Shown: in pieces, positions 53,889 through 63,221 of the stretch | How the letters are laid out: every line of letters starts with the position of its first letter | Position numbering within the stretch: the first letter of the stretch is position 1 | Origin: Rhodopseudomonas pseudopalustris | Lineage (GTDB): Bacteria; Pseudomonadota; Alphaproteobacteria; Rhizobiales; Xanthobacteraceae | Length of the DNA stretch: 64,000 nt | Direction: 5' to 3' | Assembly (NCBI RefSeq): GCF_900110435.1 | Contig: NZ_FODT01000001.1 | Coordinates: 310,001 to 374,000 of the forward strand | Program-made: the position numbers and the translations under genes | Notes under the pieces: generated by a model | Told to the model about the DNA's origin: nothing | The model's input: the letters and a program-made list of their open reading frames with translations, nothing else | Database searches by the model: none

Positions 53889-55100
53889 ATGGTCGACGTT
53901 CTCGCCGCACCTCCGCGCGCCAAGCCGGACGCCGCGTTGCGCACGCTCGGCGCGATTTCGGTCGCGCATTGGGTCAGCCATTTCCACATGCTGGTGCTGG
54001 CGCTGCTGTTTCCGTTCCTGAAGGAAAAGCTCGGCACAGGCTTCGTCGAACTCGGCTTCGCGCTTACCGTCTTCGCCGTGGTATCCGGCCTGACCCAGGC
54101 GCCGCTCGGCTATGTCGTCGACCGGATCGGCGCGCGCAGCATCCTGATCGCCGGGCTCTGCCTCGGCGGCTTCGCGCTGATCATGCTCGGCCTGAACCCG
54201 ACCTATCCCTGGCTGCTGGCGAGCGCGGCGCTGCTCGGCCTCGCCAACAGCGTCTACCATCCCGCCGACTATGCGATCCTGTCGGCGCATATGGACGAGC
54301 GGCGGATGGGGCGCGCGTTTTCGATTCACACCTTCTCCGGCTTTCTCGGCGGCGCCATGGCGCCGGCGATCGTCGCCGTGCTGGTGACGACCGTCGGCGG
54401 CGCCGGTGCGCTGATCGCAGCCGGCGCGACCGGTCCGCTCGCCGCGGCTGTGCTGATCATCGCACGCACGCCGGACGCCGTGGCGCGACCGCCGAGCGGC
54501 GAAGACGCCGCGCCGCAGCCCGGCGTGCTGACGCCCGCGATCCTGTTGCTGATGCTGTTCTTCCTGCTGCTCGGCCTGTCGACCGCCGGCATCAGCAATT
54601 TCGGCGTCGTGGCGCTGATGAGCGGCTATGGCAGCAGCTACTCCGCCGCCAACCTCGCGCTCACGGCGTTTCTCGGCGCGAGCGCCTTCGGCGTGCTGGC
54701 CGGCGGCGTGCTCGCCGACCGCACCAAACGTCACGGCGAGGTTGCGGCCATGTGCTTCGCGATCAACTCCGGCGTGGTGCTGGTGATCGCGCTGGCGTCG
54801 ATGCCGCCGCTGCTGCTGGTGATCATGATGGCGCTCGCCGGCTTCCTCGGCGGCGTGATCGCGCCATCGCGCGACATGCTGGTGCGCGACGCCGCGCCGC
54901 CCGGCGGCGCAGGGCGCGCTTTCGGAATCGTCTCCACCGGATTCAACATCGGCGGCATCGTCAGCCCGCTGTTGTTCGGCTGGATCATGGACAACAATCT
55001 GCCGCACTGGGTATTCGGCGTCTCGGCACTGTTCATGGCGCTGACGGTCGTGCTCGCGCTGATGACGGATCGCCCGCGCGTATCAAATCCCGCAGCATGA
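53889..55100 (+). CDS. MFS transporter
   Basis: 403 residues with 12 predicted helices: HWVSHFHMLVLALLFPFLKEKLG in helix 1, GYVVDRIGARSILIAG as the A-motif loop, and GLANSVYHPADYAILSA in helix 4, a pattern seen in Fsr-like and related branches. Substrate unknown. Followed on the same strand by the LivK-like gene 180 bases on, so a functional link is possible but not shown. Confidence 0.87.
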   Translation: MVDVLAAPPRAKPDAALRTLGAISVAHWVSHFHMLVLALLFPFLKEKLGTGFVELGFALTVFAVVSGLTQAPLGYVVDRIGARSILIAGLCLGGFALIMLGLNPTYPWLLASAALLGLANSVYHPADYAILSAHMDERRMGRAFSIHTFSGFLGGAMAPAIVAVLVTTVGGAGALIAAGATGPLAAAVLIIARTPDAVARPPSGEDAAPQPGVLTPAILLLMLFFLLLGLSTAGISNFGVVALMSGYGSSYSAANLALTAFLGASAFGVLAGGVLADRTKRHGEVAAMCFAINSGVVLVIALASMPPLLLVIMMALAGFLGGVIAPSRDMLVRDAAPPGGAGRAFGIVSTGFNIGGIVSPLLFGWIMDNNLPHWVFGVSALFMALTVVLALMTDRPRVSNPAA

Positions 55101-55279
55101 AATGATCCGCGCTCATCTGTTGCAGGTGCGTTGAAACATCGCTGCGCAATTCAATTGAATGATCGTCTCTCTCGTGACAGCGTCTGCGAGATCGCCTGAG
55201 CTACCCGGTCAGGGCTCCGGCGATTCGACCTGCCAGCCCGCACCGCAGAGTGCGGCTTTCAACGATAGAGAGGAATACC

Positions 55280-56500
55280 ATGTCCATCCGCATCACACTG
55301 CTTGCCGCAGGCGCTGTTGCGCTCGCCGCGGCCCAACCCGCCTTCGCTCAGAAGCAATACGGCCCCGGCGTCACCGACACCGAGATCAAGATCGGTCAGA
55401 CGATGCCCTATAGCGGCCCGGCTTCGGCGTATGGCGTGCAGGGCCACATCGAGGACGCCTACTTCGCGATGGTCAACGCCAAAGGCGGCGTCAACGGCCG
55501 CAAGATCAAGCTGATCAGCCTCGACGACGCCTACTCGCCGCCCAAGACAGTGGAGCAGACGCGCCGTCTGGTCGAGCAGGACGAGGTGCTGGCGATCGTC
55601 GGCACAATCGGCACGCCGACGAATTCCGCGATCCAGAAATATCTCAACGGCAAGAAAGTGCCGCACATCTTCCTCTCCACCGGGGCTGCGAAGTGGGACG
55701 ATCCGAAGAACTTCCCATGGACCACGCAGCTCTATCCACCCTACCAGATGGAGGGCATGATCTTCGCGAAGTATCTGCTGAAGAACAAGCCCGACGCCAA
55801 GCTCGGCGTGTTCTCGCAGAACGATGACGCCGGCAAGGACTACGTCAAGGGCCTGAAGGACGGCCTCGGCGACAAGGCCAAGACGATGATCGTCAAGGAG
55901 GTCACCTACGAGGTCACCGATCCGACCGTCGACTCGCAGATCGTCGCGCTGAAGGCCTCGGGCGCCGATACGCTGTTCACGATGGCGACTCCGAAATTCG
56001 GCGCGCAGGCGATCCGCAAGGTCCACGAACTCGGCTGGAAGCCGCTGAACTTCGTCGTCAGCGTCTCCAGCTCGATCAAGGGCGCGTTGCAGCCCGCCGG
56101 CATCGAGGCTTCGACCGGCCTGCTGACCGCGCTGGCGGCGAAGACGCCGACCGACCCGCGCTTCGAGAACGACGCCGACGTCAAGGAGCTGAAGGATTTC
56201 CTCGCAAAGTGGTATCCGAAAGGCGACATCGCCGACGGCAGCACCGTGACCGGCTACATCTCCGCTTTCATGACGGTGAAGGTGCTGGAAGCCTGCGGAG
56301 ACAATCTCACCCGCGAAAATCTGCTGAAGCAGGCGACCAACATCCCGCCGACCGCTGCGCCGCTGTTGCTGCCCGGCATCAAGATCTCGACGCGGCCGGA
56401 CCGCTACGCGCCATACACCCAGATGCAGATCGCCCGCTTCGACGGAAGAAGCTGGGTGCCGGAAGGCGAGGTGTTCAACACCGACACTGCGGCGAAGTAG
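55280..56500 (+). CDS. LivK-like ABC substrate-binding protein, orphan
   Basis: 406 residues: signal peptide (about 1-24, PAFAQ), then a type-I periplasmic fold with IKIGQTMPYSGPASAYGVQGH, DDAYSPPKTVEQTRRLVEQDEVLAIVGTIGTPTN and GVFSQNDDAGKDYVKGL. Relatives bind branched-chain amino acids, or aromatic acids in this bacterial group. No livHMGF genes are beside it; the complete operon at 26-30.8 kb has its own receptor. ATG at 55280 has GAGAGGA upstream. Confidence 0.9.
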   Translation: MSIRITLLAAGAVALAAAQPAFAQKQYGPGVTDTEIKIGQTMPYSGPASAYGVQGHIEDAYFAMVNAKGGVNGRKIKLISLDDAYSPPKTVEQTRRLVEQDEVLAIVGTIGTPTNSAIQKYLNGKKVPHIFLSTGAAKWDDPKNFPWTTQLYPPYQMEGMIFAKYLLKNKPDAKLGVFSQNDDAGKDYVKGLKDGLGDKAKTMIVKEVTYEVTDPTVDSQIVALKASGADTLFTMATPKFGAQAIRKVHELGWKPLNFVVSVSSSIKGALQPAGIEASTGLLTALAAKTPTDPRFENDADVKELKDFLAKWYPKGDIADGSTVTGYISAFMTVKVLEACGDNLTRENLLKQATNIPPTAAPLLLPGIKISTRPDRYAPYTQMQIARFDGRSWVPEGEVFNTDTAAK

Positions 56501-56546
56501 GGCGCGTTAGCAACCCACCGCCGCTTCGATCATCAGCACTTGCGTG

Positions 56547-56569
56547 ATGGCCGGGCTCGTCCCGGCCAT
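56547..56569. repeat. Palindrome after the LivK-like gene
   Basis: ATGGCCGGG-ctcgt-CCCGGCCAT, perfect 9-base arms, resembles the right hairpin of the repeat at 11457-11543. It lies 47 bases after the stop codon and may also act as a transcript end. Confidence 0.55.
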
Positions 56570-56593
56570 CATTGTTTGATGAGCTGGCGCTTC

Positions 56594-56684
56594 GCGTTCT
56601 GATTCAATCAGAACCGAAACTCTAACTTTTTGTTCTGACGCGTTTTCTTCACGCGAACCGGTACCCACTTCGCTCGAAAACGCG
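56594..56684. repeat. GAGCGTTTTCG-type palindromic repeat, inverted copy
   Basis: GTTCTGATTCAATCAGAAC hairpin, then TTTGTTCTGACGCGTTTTC, TTCACGCGAACCGGTACCC and ACTTCGCTCGAAAACGCG. It is the reverse complement of the element at 46938-47041 with point changes. Confidence 0.7.
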
Positions 56685-56807
56685 ATAACTCGTGACCTCC
56701 TCACGCGGGCGTCATCCCGAGGTGCGAGCAAAGCGAGCCTGACGCTGAGCAGGTCGATGACAGGCCATTGGCGCGAGACGTCATTGCCCGGGCAAGACGG
56801 AGGAAAC

Positions 56808-58112
56808 TCAAGCCGGCTTGCGCAGTCCGATCGCGGCATCCTCGACACCGAGCAGCCGTGCCCGTTCGGTGTTCGGCCACAGCAGCAGCAGGCCGAGCAG
56901 ACCCGACACGACCATCACCGCACCGTTGATCACGTAGCCTGCGAGATAGCCTTCGTTCGGCGACGCGGCATTCTGCACCACGCTGCCCATCACCAGCGGC
57001 GCGACGATGCCGGCGAGCGTGTACAGCGCGCCGTAGATCGCAATCGCCGCGCCGCGCTGCGACACCGGCGCGAATTCGGCGATCATCGGCGGGCACACCA
57101 CGTAGATCGACCCGCACAGCCCCGAGCCGATCACCAGCGCGGCGATCCGCGCGGTCGGGTTGTCGATGAAGGGCATCGTCAGCAGGATCAGGCCGCCGAC
57201 CACCAGCGGAACCGACCCCAGCACGCCGCGCGCATGCCTGGTCGAAGCGCCGCGCCCCATCAGCGACTGCGACAGCCAACCGGCCAACAACACGACGATG
57301 GCGCCGAACACCCACGGCATGATCGAGATCAGCCCGGCCTGATGCTGGCTGAAGCCGAGCCCTTTGATAATGTAGGTGGTGAACCAGGTGAGCCCGAGCG
57401 AGAGCGCCCAATAGGCGCCGAAGGTTGCCGCGACGCAGCCGACGAAGGTCCGCGAGGTGAGCAGGCGCGCATAGGGAATCCGCGTCTCTGCCGCCGCCAT
57501 CGCCGCAGTCGGAACCAGCGGGCCCTCTTTGCCGAGCGCGACCCACGCCGCCACCCACATCAGCCCGACGATACCGAGCGCGCCGAAGGCGTAGTGCCAG
57601 GAGTGATTGACGATGATCCAGTTCAGCGCCGGCACCGCCAGAATCACGCCGAACGCCGAGCCCTGCGACAGGATCGCCGTCGGCAGCGTCCGCTTGTGGT
57701 CGGGAAACCATTTGTAGATCGCGTGCGCGGCCACCGCGAAAGCCGGTCCCTCGCCGGCGCCGAGGATGATGCGGCAGATCAGCAGCGTGGTGAAGCTGAC
57801 GGTGCCGACCATCGGAAACTGCGCCACCGCCCAGATCAGCGCCAGAATCAGCAGCACCCAGCGGGTCTCGACCCGGTTGACGATGAAGCCGACGATGACC
57901 GCCGTGATCGAGAACAAGAAGAAGAACGACGAGCCGAGCAACCCGAACTGCTCCGGACTGAGATTCAGCTCCTTGGTGATCGGCACGCCGGCGAGGCCGA
58001 CAACGATCTTATCGGCGAAATTGACGACCATGAACAGAAACAGGAGGAAGGTGATCCTCCAGGCCCCCTTCGGCGTGGATTGCCCGTCCAACTGATGCCT
58101 CCCGGCGACCAT
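56808..58112 (-). CDS. MFS transporter, anion:cation symporter branch
   Basis: 434 residues with 12 predicted helices. WRITFLLFLFMVVNFADKIVVGLAGVPITKELNLSPEQFG and RIILGAGEGPAFAVAAHAIYKWFPDHKR are typical of the ACS branch (galactonate, tartrate, hydroxyphenylacetate and similar organic anions). ATG at 58112 (MVAGRHQL) is favoured; the frame continues to 58253 with residues unlike the family. Confidence 0.88.
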   Translation of the reverse strand: MVAGRHQLDGQSTPKGAWRITFLLFLFMVVNFADKIVVGLAGVPITKELNLSPEQFGLLGSSFFFLFSITAVIVGFIVNRVETRWVLLILALIWAVAQFPMVGTVSFTTLLICRIILGAGEGPAFAVAAHAIYKWFPDHKRTLPTAILSQGSAFGVILAVPALNWIIVNHSWHYAFGALGIVGLMWVAAWVALGKEGPLVPTAAMAAAETRIPYARLLTSRTFVGCVAATFGAYWALSLGLTWFTTYIIKGLGFSQHQAGLISIMPWVFGAIVVLLAGWLSQSLMGRGASTRHARGVLGSVPLVVGGLILLTMPFIDNPTARIAALVIGSGLCGSIYVVCPPMIAEFAPVSQRGAAIAIYGALYTLAGIVAPLVMGSVVQNAASPNEGYLAGYVINGAVMVVSGLLGLLLLWPNTERARLLGVEDAAIGLRKPA

Positions 58113-58428
58113 CGTCGTTGCCTGTCTATTCTGACGCAGGCCTGTCGTGATGGTGGCGCCGATCGTGCGGGAAAGCAATCGCGCAGTCGACCGGACGCCC
58201 GGCGTCGCGGCATGTCCTGCGCTGCACTGCAAACAATCCGTCCGGCCGGTCATTGAGTCGCGCGCGCGCGGTCACCATATCGGACGGGATGTCGTTCATT
58301 GGAAGCCAAGATGATTGGTCCGACGCCGCGCAGCCCGCGCAATGTGTCCGCGGCACGCAGCAACACGATCCCGCGCGGCCTCTGCGAGTTGACGCTATGA
58401 CGCGCCGCGCCGTCTGGATCATCGCCTG

Positions 58429-59082
58429 ATGCTGACCGTTTCGGGTCTGACAAAATCCTATCGCTCGGGACAGGACAGCGTCGCCGTACTCCGCGGCGTC
58501 GACCTCGCGCTCGCCGCCGGCGAAAGCGTCGCGCTGACCGGCGAATCCGGCAGCGGCAAGAGCACGCTGCTGCATCTGATCGCCGGCCTCGATCAGCCCG
58601 ACCAGGGCGAGATCAACTATGGCGACGTGACGATTTCGCGCCTCACCGACGCCGAGCGCGCCGCGTTCCGGCGCGAACGTCTCGGCCTGGTGTTCCAGCA
58701 GTTCAACCTGATCCCGAGCCTCACCGTCGCCGACAATCTCGCCTTCCAGTCGCGGCTCGCCGGCCGCCATGATGCCGCTTGGCATAGCGAACTGATCGAG
58801 CGGCTGGGCCTCGGCCGTCTGCTGAAGCGCTATCCGGAGCAACTTTCCGGCGGCCAGCAGCAGCGCGTCGCGATCGGCCGCGCGCTCGCGGTCAAGCCGA
58901 CGCTGCTGCTCGCCGACGAACCGACCGGCAATCTCGACGAGGCCACCGCCGACGACGTGCTGGCGCTGGCCAACGATCTGGTCCGCCGCACCGGCTGCGG
59001 TTTCCTGATGGTGACGCACAGCGAACGCCTCGCCGCGACGCTCGACCGACGTGTCAACCTTCATGCGGGGCTGATCCATTGA
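58429..59082 (+). CDS. LolD/MacB-like ABC transporter ATPase
   Basis: 217 residues: Walker A GESGSGKST, AERAAFRRERLGLVFQQFNLIPSLTV (Q-loop, typical of the LolD/FtsE/MacB class), signature LSGGQQQR, Walker B LLLADEPTGNLD, H-loop VTHS. It powers the FtsX-type protein encoded next, which it overlaps by four bases (TTGA). First gene of a three-gene unit. Confidence 0.93.
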   Translation: MLTVSGLTKSYRSGQDSVAVLRGVDLALAAGESVALTGESGSGKSTLLHLIAGLDQPDQGEINYGDVTISRLTDAERAAFRRERLGLVFQQFNLIPSLTVADNLAFQSRLAGRHDAAWHSELIERLGLGRLLKRYPEQLSGGQQQRVAIGRALAVKPTLLLADEPTGNLDEATADDVLALANDLVRRTGCGFLMVTHSERLAATLDRRVNLHAGLIH

Positions 59083-61544
59083 GGCGCGCGCTGTGGATCC
59101 TCGCGGTTCTGCTCAGCCATTGGCGACGCCATCCGCTCCAACTCGCCACGCTGCTGATCGGCCTGATCTCGGCGACCGCGCTGTGGAGCGGCGTGCAGGC
59201 GCTGAATGCGCAGGCGCGCACGAGTTACGACCGCGCCGCGGCGACGCTCGGCGGCGCCCGCACCGCAACGCTGGTCGCGCCGGATGGCGACAGTTTCTCG
59301 CAGCAGATGTTCGTCGATCTGCGCCGCGCCGGCTGGCCGGTGTCGCCCGTCGTCGAGGGCCGCGTCCGGGTCGGCGACCGCACGCTGCGGCTGCTCGGCA
59401 TCGAGCCGCTGTCGCTGCCGGTCGAGGCCAGCGCCGCGCCCGCGATCGGCACCGCCAATCTGCAGGGCTTCATCCTGCCGCCCGGCCAGACGCTGCTCTC
59501 GCCCGCAACGCTTGCCGAGCTGAAACTGTCCGAGGGCGCGACGCCCGCGATCAGCAACGGCGGCAAGCTGCCGCCGTTAAAGCCGCAAGCCGAACTCGCG
59601 CCGGGCGTGCTGGTCGTCGACATCGGCATCGCGCAACCGCTGCTCGGGCTGAACGGCCAGGTGTCGCGGCTGCTGATCGGCAACAAGGCGGCAGCTACGC
59701 GGACGCCGCTGCAGCAGATCGTCGGCGACAAGCTCAAACAGGTCGAGCCCGACACCGAGACCGACCTCGAACGCCTGACCGACAGCTTCCACCTCAACCT
59801 CACCGCGTTCGGACTGCTCTCTTTTCTCGTCGGGCTGTTCATCGTGAATTCGGCGATCGGGCTCGCCTTCGAACAGCGCCGGCCGATGCTGCGGACGCTG
59901 CGCGCCTGCGGCGCCTCGGCGCGGCTGTTGAACAGCGTGATGGTGATCGAGCTGACATTGATCGCTTTGTTGGCCGGGCTGATCGGCCTCGTCTGCGGCT
60001 ATGTCATCGCCGCCACGCTGCTGCCCGACGTCGCCGCGAGTCTGCGCGGACTTTATGGCGCGCAGATTCCCGGCGAATTGTCCCTCCAGCCGCAATGGTG
60101 GCTGGCCGGGATCGCGATCAGCATCCTCGGCGCGCTGGCGGCGGCCTCCGCGAGCCTGATCAAGGCGGCGCGGATGCCGGTGCTCGCCGCAGCGCAAGCC
60201 TTCGCCTGGCAACAGGCGCAGCAGCGCTGGCTGCTGATTCAGGGCAGCGTCGCGCTCCTCGTGTTCGCCGCGGCAGGCGGCTTTCTGTGGTTCGGCGATT
60301 CGCTGGTGTCGGGCTTTGCGGTGCTCGCCGCGATCCTGCTCGGCGCCGCGCTCGGTCTACCGGCCGTGCTCGGCCTGGTGCTGGCGCTCGGCGAACGCGG
60401 CGCCAAACATCCGCTGATGAAATGGTTCTGGGCCGACAACCGGCTGCAGCTCTCCGGCTTGTCGCTGGCGCTGATGGCGCTGCTGCTGGCGCTCGGCGTC
60501 AATGTCGGCGTCGGCACCATGGTCGAGAGCTTCAGCCGCACCTTCGAGCGCTGGCTCGACGGAAGGCTCGCCGCCGAAGTCTATCTCAACGCGGCAAACG
60601 ATACCCAGGCGACCGAGATCAAGGCCTGGCTGAAGCAGCGGCCGGAAGTGACCGCGCTGCTGCCCGGCACGCGCGCCGAGGTGAAACTCGACGGCTGGCC
60701 TGCCGAGGTCATCGGCTTCGCCGACGATCCCACCTATCGGGACAACTGGCCGTTACTCGAGCAGGCCAAGGATGTCTGGGACGCCGTCGCGCGCGGACAG
60801 GCTGCGCTGATCAGCGAGCAATTGTCGCGGCGGATGAAGCTCGCGCTCGGCGATCGCATCGTCGTGCCGACCAGCAACGGGCCGTGGCCGCTCATGGTCG
60901 CGGCGATCTACGCCGATTACGGCAATCCGCGCGGCCAGATCGGCGTCGCCTACGACGCAATGATCGCGCGCTTCCCCGACGTCGCGCAGACCCGGCTCGG
61001 ATTGCGCGTCGATCCGGCGCGCGCGCCGGCGCTGGTCGAGGACCTCCGCGCGCGCTTCAAGCTCGACAATCGCAGCCTCGCCGATCAGGCGACGCTGAAG
61101 ACCGAGTCCAAGCGGATCTTCAACCGCACCTTCGCGGTGACCGCCGCACTCAACGCCTTCACCCTGGGCATCGCCGGCATCGCGCTGCTGACCAGCCTGC
61201 TCACGCTCGGCAATTCGCGACTGCCGCAGGTCGCACCCTTGTGGGCGATCGGCATCACCCGGCGAAAGCTCGCTTTCATCGAGCTGATGAAGACTCTGTC
61301 GATGGCCGCGCTCACCGCGGCGCTGGCGCTGCCGCTCGGGCTGATGGTGGCGTGGTGTCTGATCGCGGTGGTCAACGTCAAGGCGTTCGGCTGGCGGCTG
61401 CCTTTCGAAGTGTTTCCGTGGGAGCTGTTGAAGCTGCTCGGCGTCGCGCTGCTGGCGTCGCTGATCGCGGCAGCGTTGCCGATCCTGAAACTGGTGCGGA
61501 TGCAGCCGGCGCGGCTGGTGAAGGTGTTCGCCGATGAGCGCTAG
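59079..61544 (+). CDS. FtsX-type ABC transporter permease, large
   Basis: 821 residues with two FtsX repeats: an N-terminal helix, a large periplasmic domain (about 45-250), helices at about 250-400, more helices (420-490), a second periplasmic domain (about 490-685) and three final helices (690-815). Such proteins transmit force across the membrane (MacB/Lol type) rather than import. TTG start at 59079 overlaps the ATPase stop. Next to it lies an AttH-like lipocalin gene, so lipid or lipoprotein handling is the best guess. Confidence 0.88.
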   Translation: MRRALWILAVLLSHWRRHPLQLATLLIGLISATALWSGVQALNAQARTSYDRAAATLGGARTATLVAPDGDSFSQQMFVDLRRAGWPVSPVVEGRVRVGDRTLRLLGIEPLSLPVEASAAPAIGTANLQGFILPPGQTLLSPATLAELKLSEGATPAISNGGKLPPLKPQAELAPGVLVVDIGIAQPLLGLNGQVSRLLIGNKAAATRTPLQQIVGDKLKQVEPDTETDLERLTDSFHLNLTAFGLLSFLVGLFIVNSAIGLAFEQRRPMLRTLRACGASARLLNSVMVIELTLIALLAGLIGLVCGYVIAATLLPDVAASLRGLYGAQIPGELSLQPQWWLAGIAISILGALAAASASLIKAARMPVLAAAQAFAWQQAQQRWLLIQGSVALLVFAAAGGFLWFGDSLVSGFAVLAAILLGAALGLPAVLGLVLALGERGAKHPLMKWFWADNRLQLSGLSLALMALLLALGVNVGVGTMVESFSRTFERWLDGRLAAEVYLNAANDTQATEIKAWLKQRPEVTALLPGTRAEVKLDGWPAEVIGFADDPTYRDNWPLLEQAKDVWDAVARGQAALISEQLSRRMKLALGDRIVVPTSNGPWPLMVAAIYADYGNPRGQIGVAYDAMIARFPDVAQTRLGLRVDPARAPALVEDLRARFKLDNRSLADQATLKTESKRIFNRTFAVTAALNAFTLGIAGIALLTSLLTLGNSRLPQVAPLWAIGITRRKLAFIELMKTLSMAALTAALALPLGLMVAWCLIAVVNVKAFGWRLPFEVFPWELLKLLGVALLASLIAAALPILKLVRMQPARLVKVFADER

Positions 61545-62622
61545 AGGCCTGATCTCACGCCGCGCCTTCGCGGGCGGCTTGCTCGCGCTCGGGGCCAGTG
61601 GGCAACGCGTGCTGGCACAAGGATTCGCAGGGCTCGGCAGCGACGCGGGCGAATTCGCGCCGGTCGTGCCCGGGCGGCGGCTTTCGTTTCCCGAGGACCA
61701 CGGCCCGCATCCGGATTTCCGCATCGAATGGTGGTACCTCACCGCAAATCTGAAAGACGCCGACGGCAAGCCCTACGGCGTGCAGTGGACGCTGTTCCGT
61801 CAGGCGATGACGCCGGGCCCGCAGCGCGAGGGCTGGGCCAGTCAGCAGATCTGGATGGCGCATGCGGCGCTCTCCAGCGCCGAGACCCATCGCTTCGCCG
61901 AGAAGTTTTCGCGCGGCGGGATTGGGCAGGCCGGCGTTACGGCTGCGCCGTTCCGCGCCCTGATCGACGACTGGGCGATGCAGGGCGGCGACGCGATGAA
62001 GGCTGCGACGTTGTCGCCGCTCGACGTTACCGCATCAGGCTCGGACTTCGGCTATCGGCTGCAATTGACCGCCGAGCGGCCGCTGGTGCTGCAAGGCGAC
62101 GCTGGCTATTCGCGCAAATCCGACCGCGGCCAGGCTTCGTATTACTACAGCCAGCCTTATTTTGCCGCGCGCGGGACGGTGACGCTCGACGGCCGGGCGG
62201 TCGAGGTCAGCGGCACAGCCTGGATGGACCGCGAATGGTCGAGCCAGCCGCTCGCTTCCGACCAGACCGGCTGGGACTGGTTCTCGCTGCATCTCGCCTC
62301 CGGCGAGAAGGTGATGCTGTTCCGGCTGCGCCAGAGCGGCGGCCAAGCCTATTTCGCCGGCAACTGGATCGGGCTCGACGGCAAATCCGAGCCGCTCGCG
62401 CCGGATGCGATCGCGCTCGAACCGATCGGCTTCACCGAGACCGCTGGCCGCAGACTGCCGACGCGCTGGCGCATCGGCCTGCCCGGCCACGGCCTGTCGA
62501 TCGAGACCACACCGCTGAACCCCAACAGCTGGATGGGGACCAGCTTTCCATATTGGGAGGGACCGATCTCATTCAGCGGCAGCCAGGCCGGCATCGGATA
62601 TCTTGAGATGACCGGCTATTGA
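61534..62622 (+). CDS. AttH/CrtC-like lipocalin-fold exported protein
   Basis: 362 residues beginning MSARGLISRRAFAGGLLALG, a signal with twin-arginine character, then a tandem lipocalin-like domain related to carotenoid 1,2-hydratase CrtC. Hallmarks are DHGPHPDFRIEWWYLTANL and GTAWMDREWSSQPL. In Agrobacterium, attH lies with ABC genes in the same arrangement. It overlaps the permease gene by 11 bases, so it belongs to the complex or handles its cargo. Carotenoid hydration is unlikely without other crt genes nearby. Confidence 0.85.
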   Translation: MSARGLISRRAFAGGLLALGASGQRVLAQGFAGLGSDAGEFAPVVPGRRLSFPEDHGPHPDFRIEWWYLTANLKDADGKPYGVQWTLFRQAMTPGPQREGWASQQIWMAHAALSSAETHRFAEKFSRGGIGQAGVTAAPFRALIDDWAMQGGDAMKAATLSPLDVTASGSDFGYRLQLTAERPLVLQGDAGYSRKSDRGQASYYYSQPYFAARGTVTLDGRAVEVSGTAWMDREWSSQPLASDQTGWDWFSLHLASGEKVMLFRLRQSGGQAYFAGNWIGLDGKSEPLAPDAIALEPIGFTETAGRRLPTRWRIGLPGHGLSIETTPLNPNSWMGTSFPYWEGPISFSGSQAGIGYLEMTGY

Positions 62623-62689
62623 GTTCAAGCTGCGACGACAACCGGCGTCCTTGCCGGAAAGAACAAAACATAGGATTGGGAGCTCCGGG

Positions 62690-63082
62690 ATGTTTCACTA
62701 CACCACGATCGCGACCCTGCTGGCGTTGATGTTCTACTTCTACACCACTGTGCAGGTCGCTCGCGCGCGTGCGCTCTATGGCGTCAAGGCGCCGGCGATT
62801 TCCGGCCATCCGGATTTCGAGCGCGCCTTCCGGGTGCAGGCCAACACGCTGGAATGGCTGCCGATCTTCCTGCCGTCGCTGTGGCTGTTCGCCTACTATC
62901 TCAGCGACGTCTTCGCCGCAGCGCTGGGCGCGGTGTGGATCATCGGCCGCGTGATGTACATGATCGGCTATGCCAATGCGGCCTCGAAGCGCGGCGCGGG
63001 CTTCGCGGTGCAGATGGTCGCCGCCGCGGCGTTGTGGGGCGGCTCGGTCTACGGCGTCGTGCATCAGATGCTGGGTGCTTGA
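62690..63082 (+). CDS. MAPEG family membrane protein
   Basis: 130 residues with four predicted helices. The MAPEG signature is seen in ARALYGVKAPAISGHPDFERAFRVQANTLEWLPIFLPSLW, where the Glu/Arg cluster binds glutathione in eukaryotic relatives. Bacterial members include glutathione transferases of unknown substrate. ATG at 62690 (MFHYTT) gives the family N-terminus; the open frame goes to 62651. It lies 67 bases after the AttH-like gene. Confidence 0.87.
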   Translation: MFHYTTIATLLALMFYFYTTVQVARARALYGVKAPAISGHPDFERAFRVQANTLEWLPIFLPSLWLFAYYLSDVFAAALGAVWIIGRVMYMIGYANAASKRGAGFAVQMVAAAALWGGSVYGVVHQMLGA

Positions 63083-63114
63083 CCCGAGCGCAGCCGGCTC
63101 CCTCTCCCGCTTGC

Positions 63115-63132
63115 GAGACCTCTGCGAAACTC
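63115..63132. mobile_element. Candidate terminal repeat of the IS5-type element
   Basis: GAGACCTCTGCGAAACTC at 63115 resembles the ends of IS5-family elements and lies about 90 bases outside the transposase stop. A subterminal hairpin AACTCG-N9-CGAGTT overlaps it. The matching right end is beyond the window. Confidence 0.4.
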
Positions 63133-63221
63133 GTTGATTTGGCGAGTTTGCCGCTGGAGGGGTGATGGCGTGATGCGATTTGGCTGCGATCGGCGGTTTC
63201 GGCCGCCGTGGCCGCTGATTG

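Noticed and set aside
61534-62622. Carotenoid 1,2-hydratase (CrtC) as the function of the lipocalin protein
   Set aside because: No carotenoid genes nearby; operon with an FtsX-type ABC system fits AttH better.
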